From: Pseudomonadota bacterium
GTDB lineage: Bacteria > Pseudomonadota > Gammaproteobacteria > Burkholderiales > Casimicrobiaceae
DNA: 7,123 nucleotides
Assembly (NCBI GenBank): GCA_022709775.1
Contig: JAKLIE010000085.1
Span: 1-7,123 of the forward strand
Direction: 5' to 3'
Shown here one piece after another: positions 1-7,123 of this stretch. Numbering within the stretch: position 1 is the first letter of the stretch; each line of letters begins with the position of its first letter. A program made the translations under genes and the position numbers. Below the pieces are notes generated by a model, which was given only the letters and a program-made list of their open reading frames with translations, was not told the origin of the DNA and made no database searches.

Positions 1-834
1 GAGGCCGTCCAGGTGCACGATCTGCGGATCGGCCCGGTCGGCGACCTCGGCGGGCTCGAACAGCGCGGCGGGCTCGCGCTGCGCGAGGCCGGGGAGGAAC
101 GCCGCGAGCCACGCGCCGTAGCGCCCGTGCGGAAGCACCCGGCGCATCAGGTCGGCCTCCATCAGCGCGGGCGACAGGAAGTCCGCGCCGGAAGGCTCCC
201 ACGCGACCGGTGCGTCGCGGTCGGCGGAGAACCAGGCCAGCGCACGCGACACGCACGCGTCCTCGAGCGCGCCGGCGCCCGCCGCGCGCGCGTAGTCGAT
301 CGCGAACGCGAGGCCGAACGCCGAGTTCGGGTGCATGCCGTGGCGGACCGGATAGCGCGCGCGCGGCAGGTAGTCGAGATAGCGCGCGGCAAAGGCTTCC
401 GCGAGCGGTGCGAGCGCGCGCGCCCGGCGGCGCGCGTCGGAATCGTCGTCCTGACCGAGCTCGCGGGCGAGCTCGAGCAGCCACGCCCATCCGTACGTGC
501 GCTCGAAAGCCTTCGCCTGCGGCCGCGCGAGGTACGCGCACTCGGCGGCGATCGCGTCGTCCGTCAGGTGCTCGTCGAAGACGGCCGCGATGTCCGCGCG
601 CTCCGGGATACCCGGATGGAGCCGCCGCAGGCGCGCCAGCAGCCAGTGCATGTGGACGCACGAGTGCCAGTCGTAACTGCCGTAGAACGCCGGGTGCAAC
701 TCGCGGGACGTGCGGACGTCGCCGGGCGCCGCGACCACGTGGTCGGGCTTGTTCGGATACTCGGTGCGGACGTTGCGGAGTGCGATCCGCGCGAGGCGCG
801 AGGCGAGGGCGGCGGAGAGCGCAGGTGCGTTCAT
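1..834 (-). CDS. DUF2891 family protein, C-terminus cut off by the window edge
   Basis: The frame is open from an ATG at 832-834 to base 1 with no stop, giving 278 residues. Recognisable DUF2891 blocks are YPNK (26-29), HPAFYGSYDWHSCVH (47-61), ERTYGWAWLLELA (111-123), HPNSAFGL (168-175) and EPSGADFLSPALMEADL (213-229). From memory the family is about 330-350 residues long, so some 50-70 C-terminal residues should lie outside. I see no signal peptide or membrane segment, so it is probably cytosolic. The function is unknown. The regular Ala/Leu/Arg-rich helices, broken by conserved His, Trp, Asp and Glu clusters, would suit an all-helical enzyme with a polar pocket, but that is inference only. 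It lies 38 bp downstream of typA on the same strand and is probably cotranscribed. The N-terminus looks like the usual family start. No Shine-Dalgarno sits at normal distance; a GGGGGGAAGG run lies 18 nt upstream inside an inverted repeat. Confidence 0.9.
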   Translation of the reverse strand, partial: MNAPALSAALASRLARIALRNVRTEYPNKPDHVVAAPGDVRTSRELHPAFYGSYDWHSCVHMHWLLARLRRLHPGIPERADIAAVFDEHLTDDAIAAECAYLARPQAKAFERTYGWAWLLELARELGQDDDSDARRRARALAPLAEAFAARYLDYLPRARYPVRHGMHPNSAFGLAFAIDYARAAGAGALEDACVSRALAWFSADRDAPVAWEPSGADFLSPALMEADLMRRVLPHGRYGAWLAAFLPGLAQREPAALFEPAEVADRADPQIVHLDGL

Positions 835-842
835 CGGCGAGC

Positions 843-872
843 GGCGGACGCGCCTTCCCCCCGTCGTCCGCC
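843..872 (-). repeat. Perfect 8-bp inverted repeat filling the typA-DUF2891 gap
   Basis: The arms GGCGGACG (843-850) and CGTCCGCC (865-872) are exact reverse complements around a 14-nt loop. Read on the coding (minus) strand, the upper arm starts immediately after the typA stop codon (873-875). The loop is ACGGGGGGAAGGCG, and 8 nt separate the lower arm from the downstream ATG. There is no T-tract, so it is a poor intrinsic terminator. It could be a partial attenuator, an mRNA-stabilising hairpin, or a structure presenting the purine run as a ribosome-binding site for the DUF2891 gene. The repeat is seen directly; its role is inferred. Confidence 0.6.
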
Positions 873-2726
873 CTACTCGACCACCGCTTCGCGGCTCGCC
901 CGCTTGCGCTCGTGCTCCTTGAGGAAGCGTTTGCGGATGCGGATCGACTTGGGCGTCACCTCGACGAGCTCGTCGTCGGCGATGAACTCGACCGCGTACT
1001 CGAGCGTGAGCCTGATCGGCGGCGTGAGCAGGATCGCGTCGTCCTTCCCGGACGCGCGGACGTTGGTGAGCTGCTTGCCCTTGATCGGGTTCACCACCAG
1101 GTCGTTGTCGCGCGAGTGGATCCCGATCACCATGCCTTCGTAGAGCTTGTCGCCGGGCGACACGAACATGCGTCCGCGCTCCTGGAGCTTCCACAGCGCG
1201 TACGCGACGGCGTCCCCGTCCTCCTGCGAGATGAGCACGCCGTTGCGCCGCTCCGGGATGTCGCCCCTGACCGGCGCGTAGCTGTCGAACACGTGGCTCA
1301 TGAGGCCGGTGCCGCGCGTCAGGTTCATGAATTCGCCCTGGAAGCCGATGAGCCCGCGCGCCGGAATCCGGTAGTCGAGCCGGGTGCGCCCGCGCGCGTC
1401 GGATTCCATGTGCACGAGCTCGCCGCGCCGGCCGCCCAGCTCCTGCATCACCGCGCCCTGGTGCGCGTCCTCGACGTCGACGGTCAGGTTCTCGTAGGGC
1501 TCGTTGACGACGCCGTCGATCTCGCGCGTGACGACCCGGGGTCGCGACACCGCGAGCTCGTAGCCCTCGCGACGCATGTTCTCGATCAGGATCGTGAGAT
1601 GCAGCTCGCCGCGTCCGGCCACGGCGAACACGTCGGTGTCCGCCGTGTCCTCGACCTTGAGCGCCATGTTCACGAGCAGTTCCCTGTTCAGGCGCTCGCG
1701 CAGGTTGCGCGAGGTCACGTACTTTCCCTCGCGCCCCGCGAGCGGCGACGTGTTGACCTGGAACGTCATCGCGAGCGTCGGCTCGTCGACGGCGATCGGC
1801 GGCAGCGCCTCCGGCGCCTCGACGTCGGTCAGCGTCGTGCCGATCGTGAGGTCGTCGATGCCGGTCACCAGCACGATGTCGCCGGCTTCCGCCGCGTCGA
1901 CCGGCACGCGCTCGAGCCCCGCGAACGTGAACACCTGGCCGACCTTCGCCTTCGCGGGAATCGCGCCCTGCGCGAGCGGGCCGTGGAGCACCGCGACCTC
2001 GGCGCCCGCCCTGAGCGTCCCGCGGCGGATGCGGCCGATGCCCAGCCGCCCGACGTAGCTCGAGTAGTCGAGCGCCGACACCTGGAACTGCAGCGGCGCG
2101 GACGCGTCCCCGCCGGGCTCGGGCACGTGCGCGAGGATCGTGTCGAACAGCGGCTTCATGTCGCCGCCCTCGGGGGGCTGTCCGGTCTTCGCGACCGCGA
2201 CGTCCAGCGTCGCCCATCCGCCCAGCGCGGACGCGTAGACGACGGGGAAGTCGAGCTGCGCGTCGGTCGCGCCGAGCCGGTCGAACAGGTCGAAAGTCTG
2301 GTTGACCACCCATTCGGGGCGCGCCCCCGGGCGATCGACCTTGTTGACGACGACGATGGGCTGCAGGCCGAGCTTGAGCGCCTTCAGCGTGACGAACCGC
2401 GTCTGCGGCATCGGACCCTCGACCGCATCGACGAGCAGCAGCACGCCGTCGACCATGCCCAGCACGCGCTCGACTTCGCCGCCGAAGTCGGCGTGACCGG
2501 GCGTGTCGACGATGTTGATGCGGGTGTCGCCGAGCCGGATCGCGCAGTTCTTCGCGAGGATCGTGATGCCGCGCTCGCGTTCGATGTCGTTGCTGTCCAT
2601 CACCCGCTCGCCGACCTGCTGGTGACGCGCGAACGTCCCGGCCTGGACGAGCAGCTTGTCGACCAGCGTCGTCTTGCCGTGGTCGACGTGCGCGATGATG
2701 GCGATGTTGCGGAGGGACTGGGGCAT
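873..2726 (-). CDS. typA: Ribosome-associated translational GTPase TypA/BipA
   Basis: This 617-residue protein is close to the usual TypA/BipA length of about 605-615. The family is a ribosome-binding GTPase related to EF-G and LepA, involved in 50S assembly and in growth under cold or other stress. All G motifs are visible: G1 AHVDHGKT (12-19), G2 Thr55 in RERGITI, G3 DTPGH (74-78), G4 NKVD (128-131) and G5 SAL (166-168). A beta-barrel domain II follows at about 205-300, then the EF-G-like domains III and V. The BipA-specific C-terminal domain carries [18 protein letters not shown] and ends in the basic stretch [17 protein letters not shown]. The start ATG (2724-2726) gives the standard N-terminus [16 protein letters not shown], but no Shine-Dalgarno precedes it. 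A TATAAT box lies about 42 bp upstream. The gene is divergent from rhlE and is followed by the DUF2891 gene. The sequence appears intact. Confidence 0.98.
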   Translation of the reverse strand: MPQSLRNIAIIAHVDHGKTTLVDKLLVQAGTFARHQQVGERVMDSNDIERERGITILAKNCAIRLGDTRINIVDTPGHADFGGEVERVLGMVDGVLLLVDAVEGPMPQTRFVTLKALKLGLQPIVVVNKVDRPGARPEWVVNQTFDLFDRLGATDAQLDFPVVYASALGGWATLDVAVAKTGQPPEGGDMKPLFDTILAHVPEPGGDASAPLQFQVSALDYSSYVGRLGIGRIRRGTLRAGAEVAVLHGPLAQGAIPAKAKVGQVFTFAGLERVPVDAAEAGDIVLVTGIDDLTIGTTLTDVEAPEALPPIAVDEPTLAMTFQVNTSPLAGREGKYVTSRNLRERLNRELLVNMALKVEDTADTDVFAVAGRGELHLTILIENMRREGYELAVSRPRVVTREIDGVVNEPYENLTVDVEDAHQGAVMQELGGRRGELVHMESDARGRTRLDYRIPARGLIGFQGEFMNLTRGTGLMSHVFDSYAPVRGDIPERRNGVLISQEDGDAVAYALWKLQERGRMFVSPGDKLYEGMVIGIHSRDNDLVVNPIKGKQLTNVRASGKDDAILLTPPIRLTLEYAVEFIADDELVEVTPKSIRIRKRFLKEHERKRASREAVVE

Positions 2727-2767
2727 GGACGGGCGAGACCGCGGTAGAGGAAGGAAAAAAGCCTTCC

Positions 2768-2773
2768 ATTATA
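2768..2773 (-). promoter_or_regulatory. Probable -10 element of the typA promoter
   Basis: The minus strand reads TATAAT here, an exact sigma-70 -10 consensus in otherwise GC-rich DNA. The start point would fall near 2761, giving a typA leader of about 35 nt that begins with a GGCTTTTTTCC-like stretch. No good -35 is visible; the best spacing offers only TCGGCG or TTCGGC, and there is no TG extension. The location and perfect hexamer make it a likely promoter, but the poor -35 keeps confidence moderate. Confidence 0.55.
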
Positions 2774-2911
2774 ACGGCTTCCGGACCCGCCGCCGAACTC
2801 CTTTCGAGCCCCGCGCGGTCCGATGGCGGGGGACCCGAAAATGTTGTATCATATGCAAGTTATTGTTTCCGGCCGCATTTTTCCACTGTTGACCACGCAG
2901 CCTGGACCGGA

Positions 2912-2928
2912 ACTCGCAGGACGCGAGT
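2912..2928 (+). promoter_or_regulatory. Small hairpin in the rhlE leader
   Basis: ACTCGC (2912-2917) and GCGAGT (2923-2928) are exact reverse complements around the loop AGGAC. The structure ends 12 nt before the rhlE Shine-Dalgarno. It could protect the 5' end or tune translation, but short stems like this also occur by chance in GC-rich DNA. Confidence 0.3.
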
Positions 2929-2940
2929 GGGCCGCACTTC

Positions 2941-2945
2941 AGGAG
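2941..2945 (+). promoter_or_regulatory. Ribosome binding site of rhlE
   Basis: AGGAG lies 8 nt before the ATG at 2954 and only 5 nt before the in-frame GTG at 2951. The spacing favours the ATG. It also argues against the upstream in-frame GTG at 2927, which lies before this site and inside the leader hairpin. Confidence 0.8.
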
Positions 2946-2953
2946 ATGTCGTG

Positions 2954-4579
<1,626 letters not shown>

Positions 4580-4599
4580 TCGCTCTCGCGCGCGTCGAA

Positions 4600-4620
4600 C
4601 GGCCCGCTGCGTGCGGGCCG
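4600..4620 (+). terminator. GC-rich hairpin after rhlE, terminator-like
   Basis: CGGCCCGC (4600-4607) and GCGGGCCG (4613-4620) form a perfect 8-bp stem with a 5-nt loop, 20 nt after the rhlE stop. The following bases are CTTCCGCATT, so there is no proper T-tract. It may terminate or attenuate transcription weakly, or act as a 3' stabiliser between rhlE and rlmM. It ends 20 nt before the rlmM start. Confidence 0.4.
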
Positions 4621-4640
4621 CTTCCGCATTGCCCACCCGC

Positions 4641-5729
4641 ATGCCGACGGTCGCCATCGCACTCTGCCGGGCGGGCTTCGAGACGGAAGCCGCCGCGGAC
4701 CTCGGGGCGATCGCCGCGCACGCGCGCACTCCGATCGACGCGAAGGTCGCACCCGGCAGCGCGTTCGTGGTCGCGCGCGTCGGGCACGCGGACGCCTCCG
4801 CCTGGCGGCGCGCGGTTCACGCGCACCCGCCGATCTTCGTCCGCAGCCTGTGGACCGGCACCGGTCCGCACACGATCGCGCCTCCCCGGAGCGCAGGACG
4901 TCCCGACCGGATCGCCCCCCTCGCCGCCGCGTTCGCGGAGCTCGCGTCGATGCCCGGCCACAAGGCACCGTGGCTGCCGCCGTGGATCGAGTACCCGGAC
5001 ACGAACGAGGGCAAGGCGCTCTCGACGCTCTCGAGGGCCCTCGACGCGCGCCTCGCAGGTGCCTTGCGCGACCGCGGCATCGTCGCCGACGAAGCGCGGC
5101 GCCGGCCGCACGTGCTGCTCGCCGACGGCGCGACCGCGTTCGTCGGCACGGCCGACCCCGACATCGGCAGCCCGTGGCCGCTCGGCATTCCCCGACTGAG
5201 GATGCCGCGCGAGGCGCCCTCGCGCTCGACGCAGAAGCTGGCCGAGGCGATTGCCGTCTTTCTCGGCGAGCGCGAGCGAGCGCTGCTGCACGAGGGTCAG
5301 GCCGCCGTGGATCTCGGCGCCGCCCCCGGCGGCTGGACCTGGCAGCTGCTGGCGCGCGGCCTGCAGGTCGCCGCCGTCGACAACGGCGCGCTCGCGCCGT
5401 CGATCGCACGCGACCCGAACGTCGAGCACGTCCGCGCCGACGGCCTCGGGTGGCGGCCGAAGCGCCCCGTCGACTGGCTCGTCTGCGACATCGTCGAGAA
5501 GCCGATGCGCATCGCGACGCTCGTCGCCGGCTGGCTCGCCACGGAAGCCGCCCGCAACGCGATCTTCAACCTGAAGCTGCCGATGAAGAAGCGCCGCGAC
5601 GAGGTCCTGCGCTGCGGCGAACTGATCCGCGACCGCCTCGACGCCGCCGGCATCGACGCGACGCTCGCCTTCCGGCAGCTCTACCACGACCGCGAGGAAG
5701 TGACCGGCTGCGTGCTGCGGCGGCGGTGA
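4641..5729 (+). CDS. rlmM: 23S rRNA (cytidine-2498 2'-O)-methyltransferase RlmM
   Basis: The 362-residue product is close to the 366 residues of E. coli RlmM (YgdE). The enzyme uses S-adenosylmethionine to 2'-O-methylate C2498 of 23S rRNA, near the peptidyl transferase centre, in the cytosol. The N-terminal part begins IALCRAGFETEAAADL and corresponds to the THUMP-type RNA-binding region. The family signature PRLRMPREAPSRSTQKL follows. The Rossmann methyltransferase domain has VDLGAAPGGWTWQL (from residue 223), AAVDNG, CDIVEKP (282-288), NLKLPMKKR (310-318) and QLYHDREEVT near the end. D283 and K312 are likely members of the FtsJ/RrmJ-type catalytic set. ATG 4641 is chosen because it gives the normal family N-terminus; an in-frame GTG at 4611 would add 10 unconserved residues and lies inside a hairpin. 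No Shine-Dalgarno is seen before either. It follows rhlE and may be cotranscribed with it. Confidence 0.97.
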   Translation: MPTVAIALCRAGFETEAAADLGAIAAHARTPIDAKVAPGSAFVVARVGHADASAWRRAVHAHPPIFVRSLWTGTGPHTIAPPRSAGRPDRIAPLAAAFAELASMPGHKAPWLPPWIEYPDTNEGKALSTLSRALDARLAGALRDRGIVADEARRRPHVLLADGATAFVGTADPDIGSPWPLGIPRLRMPREAPSRSTQKLAEAIAVFLGERERALLHEGQAAVDLGAAPGGWTWQLLARGLQVAAVDNGALAPSIARDPNVEHVRADGLGWRPKRPVDWLVCDIVEKPMRIATLVAGWLATEAARNAIFNLKLPMKKRRDEVLRCGELIRDRLDAAGIDATLAFRQLYHDREEVTGCVLRRR

Positions 5730-5733
5730 ACCC

Positions 5734-6444
5734 TCAGCCGCGGACCGCGCCCGCGGCCTCGCGCTCGAGCTTCGACAGACGACCGTCGTCGAGGTGGTAG
5801 ACCGCGTCGAAGCCCTCGATCATCCGGTGGTCGTGGGTCACGGTGATCACCGCCGACCCGCGCTCGCGCGCAATCTTGCGCAGGAGCGCCATCACCCTCG
5901 TGCCGCGCTCGGTGTCGAGCGCCGCGGTCGGTTCGTCCGCGAGCACGAGCCGGGGCTCGTTCGCGAGCGCCCGGCCGATCGCGACCCGCTGCTGCTCGCC
6001 GCCCGACAGATTCGCGGGCAGCGAGTCCGCGCGGTGCGCGATCTCCAGGTAGCCCAGCAGCTCGCGCGCCCGTCGAGCGGCGTCGCGGTGGCTCGCGCCG
6101 TTCAGCTGCATCATCAGCGCGACGTTCTCCTGCGCGGTGAGGAACGGGATCAGGTTGTGCTGCTGGAAGACGAAGCCGATGTTGCGGCGGCGGAACGCGC
6201 GCACGTCGATGCCGGTCCAGCCGTCGTCGTAGACCGTCGTGCCGTTCATCACGATCCTGCCGGCACTGGGCTCGAGGATCAGGCTGATCGACAGCAGCAG
6301 CGTGCTCTTGCCGGATCCGCTCGGGCCAAGCAGCGCGATCAGCTCGCCGCGCTCGACCGCGAACGTCGCCGGCTTCAGCGCCTGCACGGCCAGCTCCCCG
6401 CTTCCGAAGGTCTTCGAGACGCCGGTCACCTCGAGGACGGCCAT
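5734..6444 (-). CDS. ABC transporter ATP-binding protein, MacB/LolD/DevA type
   Basis: This is a complete 236-residue ABC ATPase that would power an FtsX-type permease from the cytosolic face. Walker A is GPSGSGKST (40-48). The Q-loop FVFQQHNLIPFLTAQENV starts at 91, with the Gln at 94-95. The signature LSGGEQQ is at 146-152 and Walker B RLVLADEP at 165-172, followed by the D-loop AALD and the H-loop His204. The N-terminal VTGVSKTFGSGELAVQAL and the Q-loop style resemble DevA of DevBCA exporters and also MacB/LolD. The substrate cannot be read from the ATPase. The start ATG is 3 bp after the permease stop and is preceded by a G-rich run that can serve as ribosome-binding site, so translation is probably coupled. 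Its stop is 4 bp from the convergent rlmM stop. Confidence 0.96.
   Translation of the reverse strand: MAVLEVTGVSKTFGSGELAVQALKPATFAVERGELIALLGPSGSGKSTLLLSISLILEPSAGRIVMNGTTVYDDGWTGIDVRAFRRRNIGFVFQQHNLIPFLTAQENVALMMQLNGASHRDAARRARELLGYLEIAHRADSLPANLSGGEQQRVAIGRALANEPRLVLADEPTAALDTERGTRVMALLRKIARERGSAVITVTHDHRMIEGFDAVYHLDDGRLSKLEREAAGAVRG
5737..5757. terminator. Hairpin at the rlmM/ABC ATPase convergence, terminator-like
   Basis: GCCGCGG (5737-5743) and CCGCGGC (5751-5757) pair perfectly around ACCGCGC. The structure begins 7 nt past the rlmM stop and lies within the last codons of the convergent ATPase gene, just before its stop. No T-tract follows in either direction. It may end the rlmM message with help from Rho, but it may also reflect Ala/Gly/Arg codons in GC-rich DNA. 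Confidence 0.3.
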
Positions 6445-6447
6445 GGG

Positions 6448-7123
6448 TCAGCCCCCCAGGGCCAGCTGCGGCGGCGTGCGCAGCGCGTGCCAGATGGCCA
6501 TCAGGCTCGCGACGACGCCCCCGCCGAGCATCACCGCGAACGTCACCGCCGTCTCGGAAGCGAGGAAGTGCAGCGTCCGCGGGAATCCCGGCGCGATCGC
6601 CTCGCGCAGCGCGTAGGCGACGGCGAAGCTCGCGAGCGTGAGCGCGAGCGACTGCTCCATGATCAGGCGCACGATCACCCGGTTCGGCGCGCCGATCAGC
6701 TTGAGCGTCGCGATCTCGCGCAGCTTCTCCATGGTCATGGTGTAGATGATCAGCGAAATGATCACCGCCGAGACGAACAGCAACACCACGGTGAACAGGC
6801 CCAGCTGCATGCGCGCCCTCTGCACCAGCGAGCGGGTCAAGAGGTCCGACTGCTCGGCATCGGTCAGCGCCGATAGATGCTTCCAGCGCCGGACCGCGTC
6901 CGCTGCCCCCCGAGCATCGGCGCCGGGATGCAGGCGCGCGATCACCGCATTGACGATGTCCGTCCCGGTTGGCTGCGCGCCCGCGGCCGCGGCACGGCGA
7001 GCGGCCGGGGGGGCAAGCTTGAACTGCAGCTCCTGGCTGTCGCGCAAATGGATGAACCCAAGCGGATCGCCGCCAGAGGAAACCAGTCCCGTTGTGGTGC
7101 CCACGACCCGGTAGCGGTCGCCA
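6448..7123 (-). CDS. FtsX/MacB/DevC-type ABC transporter permease, N-terminus outside window
   Basis: The last 224 residues and the stop (6448-6450) are present. The frame continues past the right edge, as GDRYRVVG precedes the internal GTG at 7102-7104, so that codon is not the start. The visible part begins in the extracytoplasmic domain (VGTTTGLVSSGGDPLGFIHL). Three hydrophobic segments follow: LGLFTVVLLFVSAVIISLII (near 6740-6810), LALTLASFAVAYAL (near 6600-6660) and TAVTFAVMLGGGVVASLMA (near 6490-6550). The loop MEKLREIATLKLIGAPNRVI between the first two is the cytoplasmic coupling loop typical of FtsX-like permeases. This matches the last three of the usual four membrane helices; the first helix and most of the periplasmic domain should lie beyond the window. 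Resemblance is strongest to DevC. It forms an operon with the ATPase 3 bp downstream. Confidence 0.92.
   Translation of the reverse strand, partial: GDRYRVVGTTTGLVSSGGDPLGFIHLRDSQELQFKLAPPAARRAAAAGAQPTGTDIVNAVIARLHPGADARGAADAVRRWKHLSALTDAEQSDLLTRSLVQRARMQLGLFTVVLLFVSAVIISLIIYTMTMEKLREIATLKLIGAPNRVIVRLIMEQSLALTLASFAVAYALREAIAPGFPRTLHFLASETAVTFAVMLGGGVVASLMAIWHALRTPPQLALGG

Larger units (their letters stand above)
2727..2953. promoter_or_regulatory. Divergent typA/rhlE control region
   Basis: This 227-bp region between the typA and rhlE starts contains no credible gene. The typA side holds the TATAAT box and a GGAAGG/CCTTCC inverted repeat (2749-2754 with 2762-2767). The rhlE side has the most AT-rich stretch in the window, about 2837-2885, including TATCAT (2847-2852) as a candidate plus-strand -10 and a TATTGTTT run, but no convincing -35. 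A short hairpin (2912-2928) and the rhlE Shine-Dalgarno follow. If transcription starts just after TATCAT, the rhlE leader would be roughly 95 nt. The promoter position for rhlE is a guess. Confidence 0.5.

Noticed and set aside
210..2747. Plus-strand open frame of 845 codons covering typA and the DUF2891 gene antisense
   Set aside because: The product is dominated by Arg, Ala, Asp, Val and Leu, with no recognisable domain. Both minus-strand genes beneath it are clear homologues. Long antisense frames are expected when third positions are almost always G or C.
2927..2953. Longer RhlE with a GTG start at 2927
   Set aside because: The extra nine residues are not family-like. The start lies in a hairpin and before the AGGAG site, which is well spaced for the ATG at 2954.
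5794..6876. Plus-strand open frame of 360 codons opposite the ABC transporter genes
   Set aside because: It crosses the boundary between two well-identified minus-strand genes and encodes Arg/His/Gln-rich sequence with no family resemblance.
6985..7015. GC-rich run with a NotI-like GCGGCCGC core, considered as a possible regulatory repeat
   Set aside because: It codes for an Ala/Arg-rich stretch in the permease's extracytoplasmic domain, and similar stretches occur in such permeases. Nothing suggests a separate element.

Overview
The window is about 7.1 kb of very GC-rich DNA (roughly 70% G+C by eye, with G/C strongly preferred at third codon positions). It is densely packed with ordinary bacterial chromosomal genes. 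The gene content (TypA/BipA, an RhlE-type DEAD-box helicase with a long Arg/Ala tail, RlmM, a DevCA/MacB-like exporter) and the codon style fit a high-GC proteobacterium, most likely a betaproteobacterium of Burkholderiales type. That placement is an inference from protein style, not a marker-gene result. I see no mobile elements, tRNA or rRNA genes, CRISPR arrays or phage genes.

Layout. At the left, on the minus strand, typA (873-2726) is followed after a 38-bp gap by a DUF2891-family gene (832 down to 1) that runs off the left edge. This DUF2891 reading frame is open to the edge with no stop in the window. A 227-bp AT-richer divergent intergenic region (2727-2953) separates typA from rhlE (2954-4579, plus). 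rlmM (4641-5729, plus) follows rhlE after 61 bp. At the right, on the minus strand, an FtsX/MacB/DevC-type permease (6448 to beyond 7123) is followed 3 bp later by its ABC ATPase (5734-6444). The ATPase gene converges on rlmM with only 4 bp between the stop codons.

How the genes relate. Three of the six genes (typA, rhlE, rlmM) act on ribosome assembly or 23S rRNA maturation, and typA and rhlE leave one shared control region in opposite directions. The DUF2891 gene probably rides on the typA transcript and has no known function. The permease and ATPase form a translationally coupled export unit whose upstream part, perhaps including a membrane-fusion protein, lies outside the window.

I found no convincing new biological system. 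The best leads are modest: a perfect inverted repeat that nearly fills the typA-DUF2891 gap and holds a Shine-Dalgarno-like purine run in its loop; a structured, AT-rich leader upstream of rhlE; typA and rlmM starts without a recognisable Shine-Dalgarno; and terminator-like hairpins without T-tracts after rhlE and rlmM. Very long open frames opposite typA, rhlE and rlmM are judged to be GC-bias shadows.
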